This document shows positions 52,001 to 64,000 of a stretch of 64,000 nucleotides of DNA, in pieces (positions within the stretch are counted from its first letter, which is position 1; every line of letters starts with the position of its first letter). The position numbers and the translations under genes are program-made. The notes beneath the pieces were generated by a model. The model was not told the origin of the DNA, did no database searches, and worked only from the letters and a program-made list of their open reading frames with translations. Origin of the DNA: Argopecten irradians (lineage: Eukaryota > Mollusca > Bivalvia > Pectinida > Pectinidae); NCBI RefSeq assembly GCF_041381155.1, contig NC_091141.1:23890828-23954827 (forward strand), in the 5' to 3' direction.

Positions 52001-53745
52001 CGGCTGATAATGTATATAAGATGGGGTTTTTGGTAAAGGATCCACTCTCCCCCAGAGTGCTGAAGGTTCGTTCCTCTTTCAATCCTTATTAGATTGCTAT
52101 GGAATGTTCCATGGGAACCACTGAGATGGCAGCCACCTTCAAAAGTCGTGCACGAGCACGTCTTCCCACTGCCTGGGACCGTATACGGCTGATAATGTAT
52201 ATAAGATGGGGTTTTTGGTAAGGGATCCACTCTCCCCCAGAGTGCTGAAGGTTCGTTCCTCTTTCAATCCTAATTAGATTGCTATGGAATGTTCCATGGG
52301 AACCACTGAGATGGCAGCCACCTTCAAAAGTCGTGCACGAGCACGTCTTCCCACTGCCTGGGACCGTATACGGCTGATAATGTATATAATGTATATAAGA
52401 TGGGGTTTTTGGTAAGGGATCCACTCTCCCCCAGAGTGCTGAAGGTTCGTTCCTATTTCAATCCTAATTAGATTGCTATGGAATGTTCCATGGGAACCAC
52501 TGAGATGGCAGCCACCTTCAAAAGTCGTGCACGAGCACGTCTTCCCACTGCCTGGGACCGTATACGGCTGATAATGTATATAAGATGGGGTTTTTGGTAA
52601 GGGATCCACTCTCCCCCAGAGTGCTGAAGGTTCGTTCCTCTTTCAATCCTAATTAGATTGCTATGGAATGTTCCATGGGAACCACTGAGATGGCAGCCAC
52701 CTTCAAAAGTCGTGCACGAGCACGTCTTTCCACTGCCTGGGACCGTATACGGCTGATAATGTATATAAGATGGGGTTTTTGGTAAGGGATCCACTCTCCC
52801 CCAGAGTGCTGAAGGTTCGTTCCTCTTTCAATCCTAATTAGATTGCTATGGAATGTTCCATGGGAACCACTGAGATGGCAGCTACCTTCAAAAGTCGTGC
52901 ACGAGCACGTCTTCCCACTGCCTGGGACCGTATACGGCTGATAATGTATATAAGATGGGGTTTTTGGTAAGGGATCCACTCTCCCCCAGAGTGCTGAAGG
53001 TTCGTTCCTATTTCAATCCTAATTAGATTGCTATGGAATGTTCCATGGGAACCACTGAGATGGCAGCCACCTTCAAAAGTCGTGCACGAGCACGTCTTCC
53101 CACTGCCTGGGACCGTATACGGCTGATAATGTATATAAGATGGGGTTTTTGGTAAGGGATCCACTCTCCCCCAGAGTGCTGAAGGTTCGTTCCTATTTCA
53201 ATCCTAATTAGATTGCTATGGAATGTTCCATGGGAACCACTGAGATGGCAGCCACCTTCAAAAGTCGTGCACGAGCACGTCTTCCCACTGCCTGGGACCG
53301 TATACGGCTGATAATGTATATAAGATGGGGTTTTTGGTAAGGGATCCACTCTCCCCCAGAGTGCTGAAGGTTCGTTCCTCTTTCAATCCTAATTAGATTG
53401 CTATGGAATGTTCCATGGGAACCACTGAGATGGCAGCCACCTTCAAAAGTCGTGCACGAGCACGTCTTCCCACTGCCTGGGACCGTATACGGCTGATAAT
53501 GTATATAAGATGGGGGTTTTTGGTAAGGGATCCACTCTCCCCAGAGTGCTGAAGGTTCGTTCCTCTTTCAATCCTAATTAGATTGCTATGGAATGTTCCA
53601 TGGGAACCACTGAGATGGCAGCCACCTTCAAAAGTCGTGCACGAGCACGTCTTCCCACTGCCTGGGACCGTATACGGCTGATAATGTATGTAATATGTGT
53701 TATTTGACCCGAAGATCCGGTTTCCGAGCTGAAGCTCAGGGCTCG
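49045..53745. repeat. 185-bp satellite array, about 25 monomers
   Basis: CCATGGGAACCACTGAG recurs every 185 bases (for example 49518, 49703, 49888, 50073) in about 25 monomers. Core monomers differ by one to three bases. One monomer near 52383 has a 9-base duplication (194 bp) and a few have single-base indels. Border monomers (49045-49330 and after 53690) are divergent and share GTGTTATTTGACC plus GAGCTCAAAACTCGTTCC-like blocks absent from the core. Both strands show long open frames that repeat with the unit; the length is not a multiple of three, so they are not a protein repeat. Confidence 0.97.
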
Positions 53746-54031
53746 TTCCCCGAGTTAGTTATATGCTTCAAATGAATTATATATGTGTTAAATTCTTAAT
53801 TTTTCACCTCTGATGCATCGCAGATAAAAGGTAAATAAATATGAGCGCAACTGAAGATATGTTATCAGTAAAATAAATTATAATCGACAGTAAAGCTCTC
53901 AGATGGCTTATAAAGATGTGTGCTTTAGATATTTACGTGAAAACTTCGAAAGATTACAGTTATTCCAAAGAATTAAACAAAAAAAATGACTATATATAAT
54001 TTCGCTGCATCCGTCAAAACAGGTGACACTT

Positions 54032-54128
54032 GAATAACGAATAACTGTCTAACTTTACTTTACCCGGCCGAAGTAAAGTTAGACAGTTATTCGTTATTCG
54101 AATAACGAATAACGAATAACGAATAACT
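54032..54128. repeat. Palindrome followed by a 7-bp tandem repeat
   Basis: GAATAACGAATAACTGTCTA ... is mirrored around ACCCGGCCGAAG to 54099, then CGAATAA repeats follow. No gene found in 53750-55620. Confidence 0.85.
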
Positions 54129-55460
54129 GTCCAACTTTATCTTGCTTGCAAATGAAATAAGTTGACAAAATCTTTTTGATTTTTTTTTGTGATTTTGCTG
54201 TTTTGACCATATACACAAGAGTTTAAAGCCATAATTTCCTAATGAGATGTTTGATATGTATGGAAGTTTGAAGAATTTATTTTCCTGTAGTCTTCTGTTA
54301 AAATATATAAGTTTTGATTAATAAGACTCATATGTTTTTCTCAACATATGCTACCCCTACTCCTTAAATTTGAGCTACAATATACATCATTTTCAGCCAT
54401 TTTTGCCAAATTTAACCCTTTATAGAAACAGTTGTGGTATTAAACTTTTGTTAATATTTTGCATATCAATAGGGAATGGGTTGTTCTTTCTAAATTAGGT
54501 AGAAAAATGGGGGTCAGTGTGCTTACTTTTTTGCCCCATTTGAATGTGTGTTATTTTTCAGTATTTTAGAGTAAAAAATAAAAGAGCTCAAATTACCATT
54601 AAATGTAGAAAATAAAGCGACAAAAACGTATCGCTTCATGCAATAATGCTCAATTTTTTAATAACAACGAACCTAGTAAAGATTAACAGCAAAAATTAGC
54701 TCGATACAGCTAAAAATGCTGGTGCAGTGATGATTTAATAAAAACAATTTCACTAAAAAATGGTTAAACTATAGCTCTACTCAAAGAGGAAAAAGACACA
54801 ATTTCAAAATGGCCGCCAAATGGGCCATTTCTTAAAATCCCTGTATAAAAAAATCTACTGAAAATAAAAATGTAATTTTTTGACAAAATTAGCATCTGGC
54901 AACTTGCTACAGATATTGATAAAATATATATTTAAAATTCTCATAACTTCTTTGATCTTTGTCGAAACGAGACTTCAACGGGGCTTAACTACTATTATTT
55001 TACCAAATATTTATATCATTGTGACGTGTTACTGGAAAGTAACATACCGTTTTTAAAATAGGGTTAATGTTGTGTTAATAAACAATGAACGAAGAATAAT
55101 AAACAATGAGTTACTTCCATTTCGATTGAAACCCTATTGCATGGAAGTTAATGATAGTAATTGTTTGTATGCAAGCTATCGGAAAATATTCAACCTTTCG
55201 ACAAAAAATCCCCCATACGTTCTGCCTCAACGGACGGATATCCTGATAAGAATTAATCGTTTGATAAGAAACATAGCCCAAACCGTAGTATCCATGACGC
55301 ATGACAAAAATCCAAATTTATTTTTGTGACTTTTTTCACTTCTGTACAATCATTATGGAGTTGTCTTAGCCATCAGACTCGACTTCAGAAATGACGACGC
55401 CATGAGCTAATGAAAAAATAAGCTAATCCACAGTTTCGTTACAAGCAAAAAAGCACATCT

Positions 55461-55577
55461 AAGTCTGCCTACGGAGTCATGAATATCCCATTTAAACACA
55501 ATAAACCCTGTTTCATACCAAGTAAGTGTTCTTACGGAGTCTTGAATTTCCCATTTCAACACAATTTAACCTTTTTT
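55461..55577. repeat. Two-unit tandem repeat
   Basis: TACGGAGTCATGAATATCCC and TACGGAGTCTTGAATTTCCC start two units about 60 bases apart, in the downstream flank of the ZU5 gene. Confidence 0.6.
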
Positions 55578-55622
55578 TCAAGACCATTTGGATATTGACC
55601 TGCATAACGATAAGTTTAAAAG

Positions 55623-56039
55623 TCAGCGATCTGGGATTTGGTTGTTTTTACTTCCTCTTGTTTTGGGCCACACATTCAAATTCATGTAGAGTTCAGAGTT
55701 AAAATATGCGGTATGTAACAGCCGTTTTGGTGGAGAATCAATTTCATACTGAATGATCCCAGATTCAGATTTTAATCCCTTGCTTTTGACAATCGGGAAA
55801 TGGTTGAATATTTCCGCTGCATTCCGATCGTAGTACATAAAATTGCTGTTGACCGGAACCTCAGGTGCTGGCCTTACTCTTCCGTGTGTAGATACTGTGA
55901 TTCTAATTCGGCTAAAATTTGGTAATAGATACAGACGGAGATACAGTATTCCTCAAATAAAATTGTTGGGGTCACACTTCAGTTGTTCTACTCTCTCTTT
56001 TAATTTGTTCTCTTGAACAATCTCAGACCACAAATGAAT
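55623..56039 (-). pseudogene. Readable extension beyond the ZU5 gene stop
   Basis: After the TAA at 56040-56042 the same frame runs on for 138 codons, broken only by one TGA, to a stop at 55623. It reads like protein: IHLWSEIVQENKLKERVEQL, then LRLYLLPNFSRIRITVSTHG, then EIFNHFPIVKSKGLKSESG. Either the gene has lost its C-terminus through stop mutations, or the extension is used by a transcript that avoids the stops. I could not assign a domain. Confidence 0.5.
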
Positions 56040-59000
56040 TTAATCATCGACATCCTTCAGCAAGAAAACCAAAATTCTGCAGTAGTCTTCACTCAAACCA
56101 TGTGTTTTCCCAATCAATCTAGTTAGGTTCCTTTCGCGTTTGCCGCGGGTTATCCACCTCTGTTATGGAATTGAAGATTTATTGTCTTTTTATACCATCA
56201 CACCGGTTCAAACATCTCTCAGAATAAAGAATAGTGTAAGCATTAAGTGTAATTCTTCACTTCTTCAATGAACCTTTTTAACCTGTTACACCCTTAAATA
56301 TGGAACGCCAGAGCTGCCTTAAGGCTACATACACTACATTAGCCTGTTACCATCCAATATCACAAATACAAATACACAAGAAATCCAGTTAGGTTGGGTT
56401 CATTGGGATCGCAGAGAGCTACCAGAGATCTGATAATGAATTGAAAGATTGTCTTTTATGCATTCGATCCAGCCCAAATCTTTTCTATGGGTAAATATTA
56501 GTGTAATAAGTTAGTTAAAATATAATTCCAATTCTTCTTTACTGTAAGGAACCTCTTTATCTTGTTACGTCCTTTAAATGACCCTGGTTGTTATTGGGTC
56601 GCAAAATGAATAAATAAATATAATATTAAAAAAAATAATAAACGGCCCCTTCAATGAACCAGCCGGTCTGTATAAATGATAGAACCAGGACAAACTTACC
56701 CTGAAAACTTATCAACTTCCACCTCGTATATCTGCTCGTCATTCGCATCTTCTGTCACCACTCTAGATACTTTAACATTTTCCATTATCTCTAAACTACC
56801 ATTGTCGTCACAATGGAAATAGTAGATTTCGTGGGAGACGTCTTTGGCTGACACAGTATCTAGTCTGAGGCGAAGTTTCACCTTCTTTTTGAAAGGCTGT
56901 GAGTGATGAACATATACGATGTCTGATAAGCCTGAAATGATACACTCTTCGTCGGACGTAATATTTGCTACTCTCTTCTTCTTAGTTTCACTTTCAACGG
57001 ACAATGCCTATTATGATAAAACGATAAACAATTTTAAAACACAACTCTCATTTTGCATTTTATTTCCATTATAAAAAAATAAACGGAAAGATGATTTAAA
57101 TCATAGAAAATCCAAGACAGTCTAGTAAGGTAAGAAATAATAATGTTTACATCTTTCCTTTTTATACGACATTTTACTTCTGTTCTTACCAGCTGAATCC
57201 TACAAAGCTTGGACTCCAGCTTCAAAATGCTCAAGGATGTGAACTGGGTAGCGTTATATATAAACCAATAAATATTCGGCAGATTAAAAAATATTAGAGA
57301 TTGTTGGTTTTCATACATGGTGTCCAGATTATTAACCTGTTGGAAAATAGCTACAATTTAGATTTAGGGAAAAAACCCTGAAAGAACATGTTTCTGTCAA
57401 GGTCATTTTCGGATATCTCAGTCCCTAGCTTAATTAGACGAGGTCAATGTGACGTTTTTATAAATGTACTGACCCGAATGAAAAATATATTATTTTTTTT
57501 ACATTTACATGAATAGATATGAAACATCTTTATACTGAAACTGAATCTTCCTGGCAATGTAGTAACATTATCACACCACAATTAAATAATTCAGCAACAT
57601 AAAAATAAAATTATGGGTGCTATCATTACGTACGCTGATAGCTATTTTGGTATCTCCTTGGACAGCTCCTTCTGGAAATGATATTCGCTGATGGGTACAA
57701 AAGTCGCTTCTATACTCAAATCCATTCCTAGTTACGGTAATATCCTCTCGCATGTAGCGCATGGTGAAGTAAATGGTACGTGTGGTAAAAGGGGCGTACA
57801 CATCGACATCAACTGTGTTGCATCCAACCTGTTTCAATTGAATAGAATGTTAAAAGGAATTACGATCCGTGATAATGCGGTTCAGATGCCAACTTTCTGC
57901 TTTATCAACGTCTTCACTTTGTTTTAAACCAGATTCTGCCCATAACGTTGTGCTGAATGTTACAGTAGGAATTAATGTAACTACATAGTTCCTCCATTAA
58001 AGAGTAATATTTTCATTTTTACCTTAATTACCTTATATCAAATATTTTCTTATTGACAAAAAAAACCCAATGCAATAAATATATATATAAATGTAAATAC
58101 ATAAATAACTAAAGAAAGAAAGCAAAAACATATTATTCAATCAGCTAGTAATGTTTCTATCTAAAAAATCTGTCAACGAAAGGAACAATTCAATGCAGCA
58201 AATTGTCACGTAAAAATAATGAAGTTAAATACTATTTCTGAAATAAGGGAGAAAATAATGCAGATAATTTCATATTGGTTATTTCACTTTACAATGTATA
58301 TCATGTAAACGAACCTTTTGCTCGATTTCAGTCATCGTCCATGTCTTCCCGTTGTATTGATGGAAAGTATATATCACCAAATTTTTGAGGATTTCCACTG
58401 TTAAAGACAGTTTGATGTAGTCTTTATTCTTTGTATCGTCTGTTTCATCTACATCAGTATAGATACATGCAGTCGTCTCAAGACCTCGACAATCGTAGTC
58501 AAACAGCACAGACCTATCCGGCTTTACCATATCCTCTGTCGCAGACGCATCATCATCATCATCATTCAGTTCGAGTTCTTCTATTTTGATGTTAAATATG
58601 GTTGAAACAAACACTTCATCCTTGTTTACTTTTAACTCTGAAAATCGTTTATTTCGTTCTTGGTTATCCCATGGAATGATGCTCACAGCTGCTTTTCTAG
58701 AAAACATATAAACAGTCAAAACATGTATTTGTTTATTTTTTTTTTGTTTACATAAAGATATAATAAAGTATGCAAATAAAGGTGCGCTTACAATAGTATA
58801 CAACGAACAGATTACAGGTTTGTGCATGGATCTGAACAATAAACCATACCGAGGTTTGATTTTCTTACTTTAACACCTAGATTTTAGTACTTTTCCTTTG
58901 TAACACAATGGAGGTTAAAATTGAATAGGAGTTTCTGTTTGTTACATATAACTTAAACCTCGCTACCTTAAACCAGTGAGTCAACTCATTGGGTGGTTTC

Positions 59001-61110
59001 TTCAAGGCAAAGACTTTTTAGATTATAAATTATGAAAATGTGTTATAAAACTAACAGTCATAGTAACGAACTCTACATATACTACTTATTATTTTGTATA
59101 TTTTGTTTTCAATTGATGAGTATCATTATATATATATTATATTTTTGCTGTGAAATATAATGTTTTATGGTGAAAATATACGTGATTTAAAATATCGATA
59201 TTTTCATTGACTGTAACCAGTCGATATGGAGCATTGACAGTGTAAATATAACTTTGATTGTTACGTCATAAGTTTACACTTACAAAATGACGTTATATTT
59301 TTGTGTTGAAATATGACGTAATGCTTATAAAATCGACCTTATAATCGCAAGGGCAATTGACTTTGCAAACTACAAGAGCGAATTAATCTTTGGCTGAACT
59401 AGTAGTGATGGTCTTCTGTTAATGGAAGCAAATGCAATAAATAGAATATTACTTGTTTTGTGATGAATAAAAGTAACATTTCATCTGTCATGAGGTGGAA
59501 ACTTTGATATATTTCACTCGTGCTTCACACTCGTGACTCGTGGAAAATATCAAAGTTTTCACCTATCGTGACGATATATAACTGATATTCATCAAGTAAC
59601 AAGGAATAACCTCTATATATTTTATGAAGTTTTCCAACGAACGACGTTGTACAGACAACGCATAAAATCTCTTCAAATGGCCCGGCTGTTCAACGTGTTC
59701 TCGCTGAAGTTTCTACCAAATACCTCAGCAGTGTTTGATTGGATATTTAAAACCTACTTTCTTCCGCGGCTTCTGCATTAAGTGCTTTCCTTTTCAAAGC
59801 ATTTTCACAGAGAGTTAGTTTCGCCTATTAGAGAATCTATTTACTTTAATTGTGCAATCATTGTGAAGGATATTGACTTTGCAATTTGACATTTCCGAAA
59901 GAAAGTTGGCTTGAAGTATATTATCTTTAATTATATTGTTCTTCGGTTCAGGCACTATTCTGTCCCTTGACAATACTATGAAACATTAGTGCCCTCGGAC
60001 CCAGGCCATAATAAAAAAAAAATCACTAATTGTTAATTAGGAATAATGGTTTGGTTATTAACATATTTATCACGAATATATAAAAAAACGATATGACTTA
60101 ATCACCTTTGTATGCATTCGGATTTCCTTTGTCGATCATTAATGGTATTTTAGATTGTAAAAAATATAAGGTAAATGATTATGTTAAACTGATGTAAAAA
60201 CTAGCATCGTTGAAACAGAAGGCAAAATCAAAACACCCGTGTCGAGTATCACTGTGCGTTATTTTATAACCGTTCTGGGTATTGACATGCAATGTCGTTT
60301 AATCATTGATTGTAGTATGAACAGGAGGTTACATGTAATACCGCCCCTGTTTGAAAACTGTCTAGCTAAACTCTCCTTGCTGTAGATCGATTGATTATCA
60401 AATGATTTCAAATGATTCTCTCGTTGTCGTATCAAATTGTGTATTTAAATATTTCAAAATACCAGACATGACAAACAAAGATAATGCTTTATAGATACAA
60501 GATTATAAAGATTTTATAGGAGGTTTTTTTTCTAGCTAACATGGCGTGTTAATAGTTCTCACTAATCAGTATTATGTTAATATTTTGTAAATAAGATATT
60601 TTAGATAAATATATGTAATAAAAAGAATCTTTAAATAAGTGTTAATTAATTTATATATTTTCTGATATACCTCCCATATTTTAAGGTGAAGGCTAGAAAA
60701 ACTGAATATTTACGTACTTCTTGTAAATGTTTTGATATTTGAATAAAACACAAAGTTATTTAAATGTTAATATACAAGTAGATGTACGTCAAAACAAATT
60801 TTAAAATCAGATGTATCAGCCAAACCTTTGCTGTACTTCATCCTTTTCCTCCTCTTTTTCTTCTTTTTTCTTTTTTTCTTCTTCCTTCGTCCTTCAATAT
60901 GATTTTAAAATTTACATATCTTCGGGCTATCTTTGCAAAACATATACTATTTATTTCTTAATCGAGCCAAGGTACCGTTTGTTGATTTCAGCTAAACAAA
61001 ACATGACACGCAATTGATCATTTTGACTAAGATCAAATATTATGAAATAAGATATCATAATAGTTTTGTTTTTTATTTGACATTTAAATTACTTACGTTG
61101 AATTTCCCAT
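56040..61110 (-). CDS. ZU5-domain protein, 5 coding exons
   Basis: Minus-strand exons: 61097-61110 (ATG plus 11 nt), 58315-58696, 57634-57828, 56700-57007 and 56040-56157. They total 1,017 nt and 338 residues, with GT-AG sites and matching phases throughout. Residues 45-60 are an acidic run. Residues 183-197 (FPEGAVQGDTKIAIS) and 234-246 (QPFKKKVKLRLRL) fit the two hallmark stretches of a ZU5 fold as found in UNC5, ankyrin and PIDD-type proteins. The last exon (NLTRLIGKTHGLSEDYCRIL) looks helical and could be the start of a death-fold domain cut short by the TAA. The first coding exon codes only four whole residues, so simple searches would miss the start. A cytoplasmic adaptor role is an inference from the family. 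Confidence 0.72.
57190..57243 (-). other. Possible cassette exon of the ZU5 gene
   Basis: Acceptor CTACCCAG and donor CTG|GTAAGA enclose 54 bases that read 18 residues (FTSLSILKLESKLCRIQL) in phase 0 at both ends. It would fit without a frame change between the exons 57634-57828 and 56700-57007. Skipping it gives the more natural ZU5 sequence, so if used it is probably alternative. Confidence 0.35.
60060..60470. repeat. Dispersed repeat, member 2 (inverted relative to 39790-40190)
   Basis: Inverted partner of 39790-40190, lying in the long first coding intron of the ZU5 gene. The neighbouring palindromic stretch 59492-59600 (TGGAAACTTTGATATATTTC facing GAAAATATCAAAGTTTTCAC) has a relative at 38905-38990. 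Confidence 0.7.
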
Positions 61111-61341
61111 TGTTTGCTACAACAAACAGGTAAACGACCTAGAAGAGACAAAAAGTTTTTTGTGTATGGATTTGATCTGTTAAAATCATAAAGTAATTAT
61201 TTTCTTCATTAAACAGCTCAAATGTTAATAAACAGATGAAAATCAACTTGAAATAGCTATCTACATGTAATTCGTCACCGATAATCTACGTTTCATATTA
61301 AAATACATATATATTATTATCGCTATCTGTTAAAAACTAAC

Positions 61342-61440
61342 GTCGATGTACTTTAGCCGTCTCGATATACACCAGCTGCTTCCGCCTTCGTTAGAACCCT
61401 TATCATACAGGCAGTTGTTATGCTAGCCTGTCGGTTTATA
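61342..61440 (-). promoter_or_regulatory. TATA box and 5' UTR exon of the ZU5 gene
   Basis: On the minus strand TATAAA lies at 61435-61440. About 30 bases later begins a segment ending in the donor ATCGAC|GTTAGT at 61342. The next exon (61097-61138) has the acceptor TTTTGTCTCTTCTAG and 28 bases of leader before the ATG. The start point and the splice are inferred. Confidence 0.42.
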
Positions 61441-61589
61441 TGTGGTATCTAATAATTGATTACACAAAGCCAATCAACGCAGTTACATTGAACATAGTTT
61501 AAATGCATGCACTAAGTTGCAAAGCCTCGTGTTTGACAACTCAAGAATCTTAGCCCTCGGGATGAGATTCTACTTTCTCACCTCAAATA

Positions 61590-62430
61590 TGATAACGATT
61601 CTGTTAGTCAACCCCTGGGGTATGACAGATTGCTAAAAGCAATTATATGCCACCATCGATTCATGAGGCGAGGCCATGGCACGCATTGCCAATGACGACA
61701 TTAATATTTACTTACATACGACGGAACCATGTCTATGTCGCAGTGAACATGTTTCTGTTAAGGTTAATATCTCATCTGTTTTCCTTTGTACATTGGATAA
61801 AAAAATGTCTCCTCCCTCGAAGCCCCGAGTTTGACGTTTTTAATTACCCCTCGGGTTGCGATTACTATGTCACATCCTAGTAGGAAAATATTATATAAGT
61901 CTCAAATTCTCACATCCAACAGTCATCTCAATGCCGTTTGTCTATATATAGTAAATAAAACCTGTATATAACGATCACCTAAGGGACCGACGAAACATGG
62001 TCAATAACGACAGGTGGTTGCCTAATGAGGGTTATATATACAGTTTTATTTTCGTTTCGTTATTTGACTGACAGTTGACTTTATATAAGGTGGCTAATTT
62101 GACTCCACGGATAACGACTATAGCCTGTCCTTCTATCTCTCTGCCTTCCATTCAATTGTCTCAATACCGTTTCTTTCCACTAAAACTGAGTTTGTCTTTA
62201 TTTGTGTATGTTCCAGTCAATACTAGTTTTAATACCGTTTATCTACACTGACATTGGATTATGGTTGTCAGCCTTAATGAGCATTTTATCTAACCGTTCT
62301 TATCTGTTTGTCTCAATGGATGATTAATTGATTTAGGTTTCTCTCTGTCTCATCATCAAAATTAGTCTCAAAGTCGTATATCTCTATGATTGATGTGGTT
62401 CGTCTATCCCTCTGACTGACCATCAAAGGA
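61590..62430. repeat. Third, diverged copy of the intron-1 repeat
   Basis: Shares ordered blocks with 5404-6480 and 20574-22040: GTCAACCCCTGGGGTATGAC, AACCATGT plus TGTTAAGGTTAATATC, CGATCACCTAAGGGACCGAC, and late GTATATCTCT plus GATTGATGTGGTT. It lies immediately upstream of the ZU5 promoter. In 62431-64000 I see no gene. Confidence 0.6.
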
Positions 62431-64000
62431 CCTGTTACACCTACCATTGAATTTTGCCCACGAACCAGTTTAACTAAACCCAGGTACAATTTGTTGTACT
62501 ATGACGGAGAACCTGTAAGATACCTTATAAAAAAATCATAAGGCCCCAGGGGCCTGTGCTAGGAGTGATTTAATGTTGCCATCCCTAGGTGTACACCAGG
62601 ATTCCCTTATAGGTCCAAAACTATATCAAATTAATGTTCAATTTCGAAAATCATGTAGATCATGATTTCAAAAGTATACATTACCGCAAATTTTTACTAA
62701 ACATATGTAACTTAAAAAATTGAAATAATTTTTTACAGGTTCTTGAAACCAAAAAATGGCCAAATTTGGAGATCTGTTTTTGGTAATATCAAATTTTCAC
62801 TAATATGGTATATACGGAGCCCGCGAAGGGACATGGAAATATATTTACTAATCCGTGCACATGGTTTGTGAATTCGTGCACACGGTTTACTAATCCGGAG
62901 CTAGTATTAAGGATTACACGGTCATAAAAGGTAAGGGCATGCTACTTTCTCTTATCTAACCTTTATGGTCAATTCTTTGCATTATTTTGTTTGGGAGAAT
63001 AGCTGATTTCTACTTCTGACTTCCTGGTGATATAATTAAAATGTTATGAGAAAACATACCAGGTGTACAATTGTCACGTTTTTCTTCGAGTTTTAACAAC
63101 GTTTTTATTCATTAAATCACTGCTTATAAAATGCTGAATATAGACAATATGGTTAGAAGATAATGGCTTATAATCAAATCCAGATTTCGGGATACATAAA
63201 ATGTGGTATTACAGTGTACTGTCTGTAGTTTATGCAAAATTTTGTATTTTTTCTGTTACAGTTATGGATGATGGATGTACATGCATGCCATCGGACAAGC
63301 GATATTTCGTCAAATATATCCATAAAATCGCTTGATTAAAAATCATAACTTCAGTTTTGATGTGGAATAAGCAAATTGAGATAAATACTTTAAATCCTTT
63401 TAGCAACCCACAGTTTCTGCAAGCTTAAAATACCCCTATAGATATTATCCACGGTGATACAACGGGCTTAATAAACTGTTAAGATTAATGATCTTAGTTC
63501 CCGACCAATGAAGGGACTAATTTCACTGATAAACTTAAAATAATTGAAATGCGACGTATTTAAATTTAAAGCAATCCTGAAATTTTGTGTAAATACAAGT
63601 GAATATAAGACATCGTTTTTAATAGATCGAACAACGTCTTAGAATGTGACGTGACAGTCGGGGAAAACTGAGTAAATGTACATGTACCTTCGATATATGA
63701 GTAGTGCCTTATTATGCCATAGCCATCGAAAAGCAAGTTTCGAACTGGCAATTTATATAATTAGGGGCAGCATGCCAGCTGACGCCTGATTCACAGGGAT
63801 ATGAGAATTAGTTACACTTTATATAACCATGGACACACCAGAGTGCCCACAGACCATTTTAGATGTTTTAGTGGCTAGATAAAAAAAATAGGTAAAAATC
63901 ATACTCTATAGTTTGGTATCAGTGTCATAGTAACTCGGGCTACCTTGCTTGTCGGGACATTACTCGGTTGTCTGACCGATTGGGGGCCCTACGCTTTATG

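Noticed and set aside
49229..53349. Series of overlapping 108-residue open frames on the minus strand that look like a repeat protein
   Set aside because: They recur with the 185-bp satellite unit, overlap each other in different frames and have no start or splice context; 185 is not divisible by three.
55072..55329. 85-residue plus-strand open frame
   Set aside because: No family resemblance, no splice or promoter support, and the opposite strand is equally open.
63915..64000. Possible further SINE head at the right edge
   Set aside because: Only GTCGGGACAT and a loosely similar GACCGATTGG match the other SINE pieces; too little before the window ends.

Overview
The window is AT-rich, intron-bearing animal DNA. 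The general look (spliced genes with GT-AG introns, tRNA-derived SINE fragments, many palindromic DNA elements, a 185-bp satellite, non-LTR and DIRS-type retroelement pieces) suggests a lophotrochozoan, most likely a marine bivalve mollusc. That assignment is a judgement from style, not from a marker gene. Most of the window is repeats; only two kinds of host gene could be reconstructed, both on the minus strand and both built from small exons that are easy to miss.

Layout. 1-8.57 kb and 15.20-23.09 kb are two copies of one segment (offset about 15.19 kb). Each begins in the 3' part of a non-LTR retrotransposon and carries a five-coding-exon gene for a 160-residue secreted, cysteine-rich protein with identical coding sequence in both copies. 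The two segments are nearly identical up to about 5.0-5.17 kb / 20.17-20.35 kb. They then become clearly diverged over the upstream intron, the 5' UTR exon and the TATA box. Between the copies (8.6-15.2 kb) lie a GA microsatellite, a terminal-inverted-repeat element and the 5'-truncated LINE. A tRNA-like SINE head sits at 23.3 kb.

25.79-36.32 kb is a nested transposon structure. An outer element of about 4.66 kb, with long inverted terminal repeats around a decayed DIRS-type (RNase H / tyrosine recombinase) coding region, has been interrupted twice by foldback elements of 2,470 bp and 3,398 bp. The uninterrupted right-hand repeat serves as an empty-site control and reveals 5-bp and 3-bp target-site duplications.

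36.4-49 kb holds minisatellites, several near-perfect palindromes and small inverted-repeat elements. 49.05-53.75 kb is a head-to-tail array of about 25 monomers of a 185-bp satellite, with a small satellite group in the opposite orientation at 41.6-42.05 kb.

55.6-61.4 kb carries the second gene type: a minus-strand gene for a ZU5-domain protein (338 residues as modelled), with a short start exon, a possible cassette exon and an odd readable extension beyond its stop codon. 61.6-62.4 kb is a third, older copy of a repeat also found inside intron 1 of both secreted-protein genes. No evidence of viral genomes, toxin genes, CRISPR arrays or bacterial-type operons was seen.
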